A stretch of 58,234 nt of DNA from HGM04593 sp045634085 (GTDB taxonomy: Bacteria; Bacteroidota; Bacteroidia; Bacteroidales; Bacteroidaceae). Positions within the stretch are counted from its first letter, which is position 1. Each line of letters starts with the position of its first letter. Below, in pieces: positions 18,426-26,536 of the stretch. The translations under genes were made by a program, and so were the position numbers. The DNA lies in contig JAZQZM010000095.1 of the NCBI GenBank assembly GCA_045634085.1, forward strand, positions 1 to 58,234, written 5' to 3'. The notes beneath the pieces were generated by a model, which was not told where the DNA came from, did no database searches, and worked only from the letters and a program-made list of their open reading frames with translations.

Positions 18426-19448
18426 TTAAAATTTAATTCGTGTGTAAGGTCGATTGTATATAAGTGATGCAGCCCATGGAAAACCACTTTCAAACATATG
18501 GCCTGTTTGAAGAAGATATATGTGTTCTGCGTTTGCAATCATGAAAAAATCTGTAAAAGTTTTATCGTGTCTTGTAGCACACTCCTTTTCTTTACAGTCA
18601 ACATGTCCTATGTCGCCGGGTATCACATATGCATATTCTTTCTTTTTTGCAGCATTCAAGAACGTGATACTGTCTGAGTTTACAAGAATTCTTTTGTCGG
18701 GGAACTTCTTGTGCAGGAGTTCAATTTGCTCTATGTTCTTTTCTATTAACTCTTCTTTCTCTGCTTGGCTCAAATTCAAATTGAGAGGGCAGGTCTCGTT
18801 AAAATCATTCAGTAAATCTCTAAAACGACACGATATGCTAATGTATTCGTTACCTATAATATTCTTTTGTGCCTGTATCAACTTTTCCAGATGTGGGGAT
18901 ACTTTGAATAGTTCCGAGAATAGTTCTGCAAAGTCATATAGATAAGAGTATGAAGTGTTGCTGATTATATGAAATTCGGAGTAATTCTTTGTAAACTCCT
19001 TCTGAAACCACTTCTCTTGTTTCTCTGCCAACCATTTTTCTCTTGTTGGAGTACTGATATTGACAATGTCGGTAGATTTCAAGTCGTAGCTCAAATCGTG
19101 AGCATTGAGCTCCCATTCAATTTTGTTGGGCTGCAGATACTCACTTAACTTAAATGGTTTTGTAAATAGTATCTTGAATTCTAAACCATTTTCTTTGCAT
19201 GTCTTATAAATGCTGACTATTGCACGCAATCGGTCTACAAGCCCTCCACTTGCGTTTTTCTCTTCACACAAGAATACAACTCTTTTGTTGCTTTTTATAT
19301 TACCGTTTCCTTTCCTGTATCTATTGTCATATTTTTGGATATTCTTTTTGTATATATATGACCTCAAAATAATATAATGCCACAAAAGGAATCTTGAAGA
19401 GAATATGGCGCTATTTATCTTTTGTTTCAAAATTTTGAGAATCTGCAT
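18426..19448 (-). CDS. Fucosyltransferase-like protein
   Basis: 340-residue protein with RVVFLCEEKNASGGLVDRLRAIVSIY near residue 55, the 'GGLxDRLRAIxS' pattern seen in GT11/nodulation-type and other fucosyltransferase-like families. YISISCRFRDLL near residue 200 and RILVNSDSITFLNAA near residue 255 fit the GT-B donor half of such enzymes. It is A/T-rich like the adjacent GT2. The assignment as fucosyl transfer is by resemblance of short motifs only; another sugar is possible. Confidence 0.6.
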   Translation of the reverse strand: MQILKILKQKINSAIFSSRFLLWHYIILRSYIYKKNIQKYDNRYRKGNGNIKSNKRVVFLCEEKNASGGLVDRLRAIVSIYKTCKENGLEFKILFTKPFKLSEYLQPNKIEWELNAHDLSYDLKSTDIVNISTPTREKWLAEKQEKWFQKEFTKNYSEFHIISNTSYSYLYDFAELFSELFKVSPHLEKLIQAQKNIIGNEYISISCRFRDLLNDFNETCPLNLNLSQAEKEELIEKNIEQIELLHKKFPDKRILVNSDSITFLNAAKKKEYAYVIPGDIGHVDCKEKECATRHDKTFTDFFMIANAEHIYLLQTGHMFESGFPWAASLIYNRPYTRIKF

Positions 19449-19544
19449 GTCTATCGTTTTTGTAAGTAGTGTATTATGCCGTAATGTTAATTTACGGTTC
19501 TTGTTAAAATAGGATTAAAAAAATGTAATGAATCGAATTCATCA

Positions 19545-20867
19545 TTATCTCAATCTTTTCAGGTTTTTCTTGTGCTGCTGTTTGAATACATAGTCCAGTA
19601 TTTCATATACAGCAGCCTGTGGTGTGCTTTCGTTCAGGACTTTTGTATACCTTTTTTTACCCGCAAGGTAGTCTATTTTTGCGTTTATGGTTCTTATGCC
19701 ATCTTCGTCAAGTTCGCGTTTGCGGGCAAGGATTGTCTCGCTGCTAGCCGTGAGCAGTATGTTATAGTCCAGTGACGGAATGAACATCTTGCCCCACCAG
19801 TAGAGGAACTTATGGTTCAGGTATATGCGTGAACGGCGGCTGTCGCAGATTATATCGGTGTAATACCGGTCAAAGACAACAACGCGTGTTATGCGTGTGA
19901 CAGATTTTACCTTGACAAAATAGCCTATGATATAGTCCATTGAATAGTAGCACAGGCGCAGGAAGGAACTTATCTTCCCAGTTTTGCCGCCACGGTGCGG
20001 GTCGCTATAGTTGCGGTCAACCTCCTTCTTTATGCCGGCTGAGTGTGCCACCTCGCCAAGATTGCCGAACAGGGCAGGGCGGAAGTGGTAGTATTTGTGC
20101 GCTGTCCTGAATACCGGTGCAATGCGCTCAAGTATGGTGTCAATGACCGTTGTCTTGCCACTGCCATCGGGGCCTGTAAAACCTATGCTGAAGCCCGTAC
20201 GTGAACGCAGGTAGTTGCCAATGAATGTATAAAGGAAATGCAATATGCTTACGACCAAACCAAAAGGCCTGCGTTTAAGGTTGCTCCACAGTGCTTTTAA
20301 GAGGAGTTTTTTACCGCGCCTTTTCTCGCATTCCTCAACAGAACGGCAACCGAATATCTGCTTCAGTTTCCTTTTTACTATCTCGCTGTTCTCGGCAGCC
20401 TCCTTAGTTGCCCTGTACTTCTCGGGATATTTACTGCCTACTGCGCTGTTGTAGAGTATCTTGTCAAGGAATTGGCACTCAACACCAACGTAGTAGAGAA
20501 AACCGTTGAACTGTTTGTGCTCAAGGAACTCTTCGGCACTCATGAGTTGTACGCCCCACACCGATGTGTCAAAGAAGAAGTCCCATTGTACAATCTCGGT
20601 CTTTTCCTCGGTAGCCAGTGCGCAGACGTATGTTATAAGGCGGTCGCTATGCAGGTATGTGATGATTTTCCACCCACTGCGGTCAATGAGTTCCACAAGC
20701 GCCTTTTTCATCTTCTTGTAGCTCTTACGGGTTATTATTATGTCAATGTCGCGGCTTGTGTTCCTGTCGGGCAACCCTTCGAAGTTACGCAACACGGCAT
20801 AGTCGGCATTCTTGTTCAGAAAGCCAATGACGTTTTTTATGTGTTCAATTGCTGTATCTTTTACCAT
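19545..20867 (-). CDS. Nucleotidyltransferase-like / thymidylate kinase-like fusion
   Basis: 440-residue two-domain protein. Residues 20-150 look like a nucleotidyltransferase fold: SRDIDIIITR (Asp40, Asp42) with a third acidic site in WDFFFD (Asp97). Residues 225-440 are a P-loop kinase of the thymidylate kinase type: Walker A GPDGSGKTT (232-240), then VVFDRYYTDIICDSRRSR, similar to the TMK DRY region. dTMP is unlikely to be the substrate in a capsule locus; a sugar, lipid or glycan phosphate is more plausible, but that is inference. It is separated from the upstream GT2 by the 420-bp family C element and has a 96-bp A/T-rich gap downstream. Confidence 0.7.
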   Translation of the reverse strand: MVKDTAIEHIKNVIGFLNKNADYAVLRNFEGLPDRNTSRDIDIIITRKSYKKMKKALVELIDRSGWKIITYLHSDRLITYVCALATEEKTEIVQWDFFFDTSVWGVQLMSAEEFLEHKQFNGFLYYVGVECQFLDKILYNSAVGSKYPEKYRATKEAAENSEIVKRKLKQIFGCRSVEECEKRRGKKLLLKALWSNLKRRPFGLVVSILHFLYTFIGNYLRSRTGFSIGFTGPDGSGKTTVIDTILERIAPVFRTAHKYYHFRPALFGNLGEVAHSAGIKKEVDRNYSDPHRGGKTGKISSFLRLCYYSMDYIIGYFVKVKSVTRITRVVVFDRYYTDIICDSRRSRIYLNHKFLYWWGKMFIPSLDYNILLTASSETILARKRELDEDGIRTINAKIDYLAGKKRYTKVLNESTPQAAVYEILDYVFKQQHKKNLKRLR

Positions 20868-20888
20868 AAGTTACCAATAATATTTTTT

Positions 20889-21306
20889 AGACATAAGAAC
20901 AAAAGTACATAAGGGCGCTGTTTTGTTTTTAGACATAAGAACATAAGCCAACGTTCCGTTGGTTACATAAGGTTTTTTGAAAAGAATAGAGTTAATATGT
21001 TATGTTGTGAGGCTGAATTTGGGAAATCGTTGATTTCCTTATTGGATTATGTAAATCTATACTAATGTGAGAACTAGTTTTCCCATTGTAGTAGATTTAC
21101 ATAATGCACTGTCGTAAAGCATTACGACCTATCAGCCTCATAACACTCTTCTGTTCTTCTGTACTTCTGTCTTAATATAACTAAATCATTTAGCGGTTTA
21201 CTCGCAGCTTTCCAATCGCTGCTTTAAAATACAATCAACAGTCGCATTGCTTCGCATGCGACATATTCACTCATATAGCAGCAATGTTTCTTATGTTCTT
21301 ATGTCT
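20889..21306. repeat. Family C inverted-repeat element C1
   Basis: This fills most of the 454-bp gene-free gap. Outer ends are agacataagaac (20889) and its inverse cttatgttcttatgtct (21290-21306); inner 8-mer-like repeats lie at 20931-20947 and, inverted, at 21148-21173 (cttctgttcttctg...). In the middle, gttgtgaggctga (21004) pairs with tcagcctcataac (21132), enclosing an imperfect 58-bp hairpin at 21047-21104. A gtcgcat/atgcgac hairpin starts at 21241. No gene is seen. Confidence 0.65.
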
Positions 21307-21321
21307 TAAAGAATTAAATCA

Positions 21322-22293
21322 TTATTTCTTCTTAAAGAAGTTATGTTTCAATTTGTCAAAGATGTACCCAGGGCGGTAGTATATGGATTTTGTAATCTCC
21401 CACGCACCTTTGAAAACATTCTTGCGTTTAAGGTAGAACACTCCATTGCGCAAAGAATCGGCAGCCTTTGCCTCCTTTTCAAGTTTCTTCAGTTCTTTTG
21501 GTGAAAGGGTGTCGCGGAATTCAATGAAAGTAAGTTCCTTTTCTCTATTTCTGCGCCTTAACAAGTTCCGCTTTGTATAGCGCATCTTCAGTATCATGTT
21601 GAATGAGTTTGCCGAGAGTCCATTGCCTATTTTGCGATACTTACATAGTACTTCAGGCACAACAATAATGGCCTTACCTTGTGTGTACAGGTCACTCATG
21701 CGAGTCCACAAATCAAGGTCTTCGCAATAATCCTGGTAACGCGGTTTGCCTTTTGGGTAACCATCAATTACATAACCGCCGACCGAAAGTGCCATCTCTC
21801 TATCATAAATAGCTGTCGGCTGCATGAATATAAGTTTACGGTTTTGTGCTTTCTCGTAGAAACCTTCTTTTGTTTTCTCTCCTAGGAATATGCCGCCACC
21901 AATCCTTTTGCTTTTTTCGTTTACATATTCAAGATAGCATCCGACGGCCATAAGGTCGGTGTCGGATGTTATTTTCTTATACATGGTTTCTATGGCGTTG
22001 GGGTATAGCACATCATCGGCATCCAGGAACATCATATATTTTGTTGTCGCCTTGCGCTCGGCAAAATGACGTGCATGACCAATGCCTCTGTTCTCATCAA
22101 ATGAAACTGTCTCAAATTGTCTTGGATTCCCTTTAAAAAACTGTTCAATAATAGCAACACTGCCATCGGTACTGCAATCGTTGACAATGAGCAGGTGGAA
22201 ATCCTGCATGGTCTGCGCCATTACGCTTTCAAGCGTTTCCTTGATATATTTCTCGGCGTTATAAACGCAAATGGCAAGGGTGAGGTTAATCAT
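21322..22293 (-). CDS. Glycosyltransferase family 2
   Basis: 323-residue GT-A transferase: NLTLAICVYNAEKYIKETLESV, then LIVNDCSTDGS and FLDADDVLYPN (metal-binding DxD-type motif). The C-terminal basic region (KRKNVFKGAWEITKSIYYRPGY) is common in capsule GT2 enzymes. Its start overlaps the stop of the upstream GT4 by an ATGA. Sugar specificity is unknown. Confidence 0.9.
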   Translation of the reverse strand: MINLTLAICVYNAEKYIKETLESVMAQTMQDFHLLIVNDCSTDGSVAIIEQFFKGNPRQFETVSFDENRGIGHARHFAERKATTKYMMFLDADDVLYPNAIETMYKKITSDTDLMAVGCYLEYVNEKSKRIGGGIFLGEKTKEGFYEKAQNRKLIFMQPTAIYDREMALSVGGYVIDGYPKGKPRYQDYCEDLDLWTRMSDLYTQGKAIIVVPEVLCKYRKIGNGLSANSFNMILKMRYTKRNLLRRRNREKELTFIEFRDTLSPKELKKLEKEAKAADSLRNGVFYLKRKNVFKGAWEITKSIYYRPGYIFDKLKHNFFKKK

Positions 22294-23450
22294 TTATGTT
22301 CCAATATGTATTTGAAGAAATTGTATATTTCATCTGAACATTTCTTTGGAGTGTATAAATGTTCAACAGTATAACGTGCTCGTTCTGTATATTCATTATA
22401 CTGTTCTTTTGAGAGATTCACTGCATATTGCATTCTTTCACTCAACTCATTGTCATTGTTGAACCTTATGCCAATTTCTTTTCCAGTCAGTATTAAACCG
22501 TTATCAAATTGTTCTTTAGTACCGGTAGTGTTCCTGCCAATAACAAGGCAACCATTAATCATCGCTTCTGTAGTAACACGTCCAAAACCTTCAAAATTGG
22601 ATGCAACAATAACGGCATATGCCTTTTGCATTAGTTCGTTTGTGTCGTTTCTGGTACCAAGAAAACAAACTTTGTCATTCAATTTGTTTTGCTCGCAATA
22701 TGTTTTGTACAAAGATAAGTTTCCTTCCGATAAGGCATTCCCGGCTAATAGTAGTTTGAAATTTTTGTTGGTCTTACAGAACTGGTTAAAGGCGCGAATG
22801 ACGCTGAATGGATTTTTTTCTTCTGATATCCTCCCTACAAATAAAAAATAGTTTTCTCTGTAATGTATATGATTGGGTGTTTGCGATTGAAGAACTCCAT
22901 TGTATATGACTCTTGATTTCGGATTGTCAATGAGTTTGAAATGTGTTTGTATCCCCTTGGTTATGCAGATGGTATATGAATCTTTTATTTTTTTTAGAAA
23001 GGAGTTTCTTGATGGAATGATATTCATCTTAAAGTCCAAATCCTGGTATTCACGCAAATGATAGATGTGTGGAATTGATAGTTTTTTTGCTACATTGTAA
23101 CCGATATTTACGACACCTACATTCGTGTAAATAATATCAGGCTTGTGTTTATTTACGCAATTCAAGAGAATATCTTCATGTTGCTTATTTAGAATTAAGT
23201 GTCTTAGCAATTTTATTGGTGCAAACAAGAAATTTTTTAAAGTACTATGGGGATAAATGTTGAATCTTGTAGGACAAATTTCGGTTTTGATATTTAAACT
23301 TACCAAATGGTCATATGCTGGCCCCTTGCATGGAACAGAAACAATGAGGTCTATGTCTTGCCACTTTGTCATTTCTGTACAAGATTGTACAAAAGATAGT
23401 GAACTGCCGCCAGTTAAACTTGATGTGCTAAGTATGCAGAATATCTTCAT
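22290..23450 (-). CDS. Glycosyltransferase family 4
   Basis: 386-residue GT-B transferase with a well-formed donor motif (NFEGFGRVTTEAMINGCLVI, E-x7-E) and NYFLFVGRISEEKNP at the start of the C-terminal domain. The gene is A/T-rich, as are the next two upstream genes. It lies 19 bp downstream of the acetyltransferase-like gene and is ATGA-coupled to the GT2 below. Confidence 0.9.
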   Translation of the reverse strand: MKIFCILSTSSLTGGSSLSFVQSCTEMTKWQDIDLIVSVPCKGPAYDHLVSLNIKTEICPTRFNIYPHSTLKNFLFAPIKLLRHLILNKQHEDILLNCVNKHKPDIIYTNVGVVNIGYNVAKKLSIPHIYHLREYQDLDFKMNIIPSRNSFLKKIKDSYTICITKGIQTHFKLIDNPKSRVIYNGVLQSQTPNHIHYRENYFLFVGRISEEKNPFSVIRAFNQFCKTNKNFKLLLAGNALSEGNLSLYKTYCEQNKLNDKVCFLGTRNDTNELMQKAYAVIVASNFEGFGRVTTEAMINGCLVIGRNTTGTKEQFDNGLILTGKEIGIRFNNDNELSERMQYAVNLSKEQYNEYTERARYTVEHLYTPKKCSDEIYNFFKYILEHK

Positions 23451-23469
23451 TTTTAGTTAATAAATTCAT

Positions 23470-24066
23470 TCATAGCTTAATATTAACCTTTTTACCGTCC
23501 TGTTTAATAATTCTTGCCGGATTACCGCAAACAACACAATTGTCAGGAATATTCTTTGTGACAACTGTACAGGCTCCAATGGTTACATTGTCCCCAATAG
23601 TGATATCACCAATGACTACACTCCCTGTACATACCTTGACATTGTCTCCAATTCGTGGACGTCTTCCTTTGTCATGAGCTCTTCCAATCGTTACATTATG
23701 CCATATTTGACAATTCTTACCGATACTTTCAGCAAATATTATTGTAGAGTAGCCATGCTGCAAAACCAATCCTTCTGCAATATCTTCTTTTTTCGTAATG
23801 AAATGCAAATTTTTCATACAAGGTATGAATGGTTGAATTAAACAACCTATTCCTCCACATCTAAAGAAGAAAAGATTCCTATATTCTTTTAATGTGGCAA
23901 ACATCCTTATGAATGCGAGAAATTCGTTTTTATACTTTATTACTGTTAACGTGTTTTCCCATTGCCTTAAGTCTTTAGACATGATGCTCTTTTTATTCTT
24001 TTTTAGGAATAAGATGTATAGTGGTGCAAAAAGGAGGCATTTAAATCGGAATATTATGAGATTCAT
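23470..24066 (-). CDS. Serine acetyltransferase-like hexapeptide acyltransferase
   Basis: 198-residue left-handed beta-helix acyltransferase of the CysE/colanic acid acetyltransferase group. The C-terminal half shows hexapeptide repeats (IWHNVTIGRAHDKGRRPRIG, DNVKVCTGSVVIGDITIGDNVTIG) and the usual closing NIPDNCVVCGNPARII. The N-terminal part is short and hydrophobic. In this setting it probably O-acetylates a sugar rather than serine. It follows the polymerase gene by 35 bp. Confidence 0.85.
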   Translation of the reverse strand: MNLIIFRFKCLLFAPLYILFLKKNKKSIMSKDLRQWENTLTVIKYKNEFLAFIRMFATLKEYRNLFFFRCGGIGCLIQPFIPCMKNLHFITKKEDIAEGLVLQHGYSTIIFAESIGKNCQIWHNVTIGRAHDKGRRPRIGDNVKVCTGSVVIGDITIGDNVTIGACTVVTKNIPDNCVVCGNPARIIKQDGKKVNIKL

Positions 24067-24101
24067 AAATCTATTTTTTTATGGTTGCTTCATGTACTAG
24101 A

Positions 24102-25316
24102 TTATTGTTCTATAGAGTTATTATAACTGTCAAATTGATGTATTTCTGGATTATATCTGTTTTTATAGAAATACTTTACGCAAGTCATTATCATAACCAA
24201 CATCCAAGCGTATTGAATGTTGCCACCAGTACCTCCACTGACGCCGGTGAACATGAAAATTGTTCCGAGTGACCAAAAATTGTATGCACATGAAAAACTA
24301 AATAATAGTGAAATTAAATAAAAGATGAGTCCGTAATCATGGAATATTGTTCTATTGTATTTGTCTTTAATCCCGGCATCAATACCATATCCAAACCAAG
24401 TTTCAGTTTTTGTGTAGTCTGCTGACAAGGTGTTTAGTAATGGCGTAATTCGTGCTGATGCAGAGTGGTCTGTTTCCATTACGGCATTTTTGTCAAGCGT
24501 CGTTGTTGCCTCAATGGTGGCTGTTGCGCGGTCGAGAGATTCAATTCCCGATGCTTGTATCAGCCCGTAACATATTGCAAGAACTGGTATTACATAGTAC
24601 CAGTTATGCCAACGTACAAAGTATAACGAGAATAATATAAGGCAAACGTATGCTGTTCCGCTACCCATTGTCAGCATCATCCAAAGGAACATGATTGAAA
24701 TCCTTTTGTGCTCACCGCTGAAAAGCTCGCTTATAGTAAAAGGACCTTCATCCCGTTTGTATTCACTGCATTTCACATATGCATAATAGAACACCAACAT
24801 AATACGGGCAAAGTGACTCGGCTCTGCAGCTAAAGATTGACATCCTAATCCTCTATCAAGGACTTGCATCATATTCAGGAGAGGAAAATATCCGATACCG
24901 GCCAAAGTAAGTACCTGTTGTATTATACATACAATGAAATACAGTGTTATGAGCCACTTGCATATTCTTATGAAATGTTCAATCTTGAAAACCCGTTCAA
25001 TAAATACCAGGTTGTAAAAACATATATATGTCAACACAAGCAATACTGAATAAAGGTATGTGCTCCAACGGAATGTCTCAGGGTGAAAACTCGCCACAAT
25101 GTATTGGTATATGAGATATATTATACCAATAATCATTGCTTTAGAAGCCTTGAAGGAGTAAATAAACAGAACAAATATTGACAACACCATCAGGGTCATC
25201 TTTATTGGAGCATTCATGCCGAACGAGTCTATGGGCATATAATATATACCATAGAATATTATCAATATTGTAGCAAACAGTGTAAGGCCCTTTTGATCTT
25301 TGAATATATCAAACAT
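24102..25316 (-). CDS. wzy: O-antigen/capsule polymerase-like membrane protein
   Basis: 404-residue protein with about ten to twelve hydrophobic segments and few conserved motifs, as expected for Wzy, which joins flipped repeat units on the periplasmic face. A large hydrophilic loop (about residues 255-315, DRATATIEATTTLDKNAVMETDHSASARITPLL) and the GYGIDAGIKDKYN segment fit the periplasmic loop of these polymerases. It is the only polymerase candidate in the locus. Assignment rests on topology and context. Confidence 0.72.
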   Translation of the reverse strand: MFDIFKDQKGLTLFATILIIFYGIYYMPIDSFGMNAPIKMTLMVLSIFVLFIYSFKASKAMIIGIIYLIYQYIVASFHPETFRWSTYLYSVLLVLTYICFYNLVFIERVFKIEHFIRICKWLITLYFIVCIIQQVLTLAGIGYFPLLNMMQVLDRGLGCQSLAAEPSHFARIMLVFYYAYVKCSEYKRDEGPFTISELFSGEHKRISIMFLWMMLTMGSGTAYVCLILFSLYFVRWHNWYYVIPVLAICYGLIQASGIESLDRATATIEATTTLDKNAVMETDHSASARITPLLNTLSADYTKTETWFGYGIDAGIKDKYNRTIFHDYGLIFYLISLLFSFSCAYNFWSLGTIFMFTGVSGGTGGNIQYAWMLVMIMTCVKYFYKNRYNPEIHQFDSYNNSIEQ

Positions 25317-25342
25317 TGTTTGTGGTTTTATTTTTGTTTTTT

Positions 25343-25640
25343 AGACATAAGAACATAAGTACATAAGGTTTTGCCAGCCATATTAGTGTGGAACTTTTCA
25401 ACAATTTCATTGTTGTAATGCACCTTGTGCATTTTGATAAACATATTATAAAAGCCTTGTATGCATCGTTTGTATACAGTGATTTTCTAATATGTTTATT
25501 GTTCAGTTCCAACAGTGTTCATAAACGAGTTCTATGTTGTTTCTTTTGTTCTTTTGACTGCGTCGAACTTGCTTTCGTTCGCTTTGTGCGTAAGTAAACT
25601 CCCGCACACTCACTTACTCGCAACTTTGTACTTCTGTCTT
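25343..25640. repeat. Family C inverted-repeat element C2
   Basis: Occupies the 343-bp gap upstream of the polymerase gene. It starts agacataagaacataag (25343), the same sequence as in C1, and ends tgtacttctgtctt (25627-25640), the partly inverted form. The inside differs from C1 except for short blocks. It is followed by an ATTT/TTTA microsatellite at about 25645-25662. No gene is seen. Confidence 0.55.
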
Positions 25641-25659
25641 TAATAATTTATTTATTTAT

Positions 25660-26526
25660 TTATTGAGTTGTTTTACTTGATTTATTGTATAAAGTAAAAA
25701 CCAAAACGTAAAGTCTCATTGATAACTTTGCTATCTGCTTGCCAAGCCAGTGGTTGTTGCTGTAACGGTCAATGAAATAGCAACGCGACTTCCCCCACGC
25801 CTTGAAGCGTTTTACTGGGTCTCCTTTCTCACTCTTTACATGCCTGTGCACTGCCTGTGCGGTTGCCAGGTAGTACATGCGTTTGCCTGTTATTTCAACC
25901 TGACGCGAAAGTATAGCCTCCTCGCAATATAAAAACACCTTTTCATCGAAGAAATTGATGTCTCGTAGGAACGATGTTCTTATCATAAAACAGCAACCGC
26001 TTACCTTATGGCAATAGTGGCTTTCACTGTAGTTGTCAATGAAATCGTATGCTTCGCTTTTTTTCTTGTTTCTGTTCAGAATGTCCTTAACCCACCCGAA
26101 AGAACTACGCCAGTTGCCATCCTTGCCCATAGGACTTTGATGAATGCCATCGGCACCAATGATATCACTGCCGCAAACCACAAGGTCTGCATCCTCTTGC
26201 ATCTTTGCAAGTAATGTGGCTAGGTAATCGGTTTGTGGAAACTCCATGTCGGGGTTTGCAATAAGGGCAAACTTATAACCTTTCTCTGCGGCATAGCGCA
26301 AACCGATATTGTTGCCGGCATTGTAACCGCGGTTCTCGTTGTTGGCAATGAATGTACAACCCTGTTCTTTGCACAACGCTTCAACGGCCTTGATATCATC
26401 TTCGCGTGAGCAGTTGTCGACAACTACAATCTCCTGTTCAACACCTTGCTGTTGTTTCAAGTAACCGATACACTTGCGGCAATCGGCACTGCTGTTGTAG
26501 TTGAGTATAATGGTGGCTATTTTCAT
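25660..26526 (-). CDS. Glycosyltransferase family 2, rhamnosyltransferase-like
   Basis: 288-residue GT-A transferase of the WbbL/rhamnosyltransferase-like branch: IATIILNYNSSADC, VVDNCSREDD, NRGYNAGNNIGLRYA, ANPDMEF (metal site), GCCFMIRTSFL and FFDEKVFLYCEEAILSRQVE. The ending is a basic, partly hydrophobic segment that may touch the membrane. Rhamnose as donor is the common case for this branch but is not proven here. Confidence 0.88.
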   Translation of the reverse strand: MKIATIILNYNSSADCRKCIGYLKQQQGVEQEIVVVDNCSREDDIKAVEALCKEQGCTFIANNENRGYNAGNNIGLRYAAEKGYKFALIANPDMEFPQTDYLATLLAKMQEDADLVVCGSDIIGADGIHQSPMGKDGNWRSSFGWVKDILNRNKKKSEAYDFIDNYSESHYCHKVSGCCFMIRTSFLRDINFFDEKVFLYCEEAILSRQVEITGKRMYYLATAQAVHRHVKSEKGDPVKRFKAWGKSRCYFIDRYSNNHWLGKQIAKLSMRLYVLVFTLYNKSSKTTQ

Positions 26527-26536
26527 TGTTTAAGGA

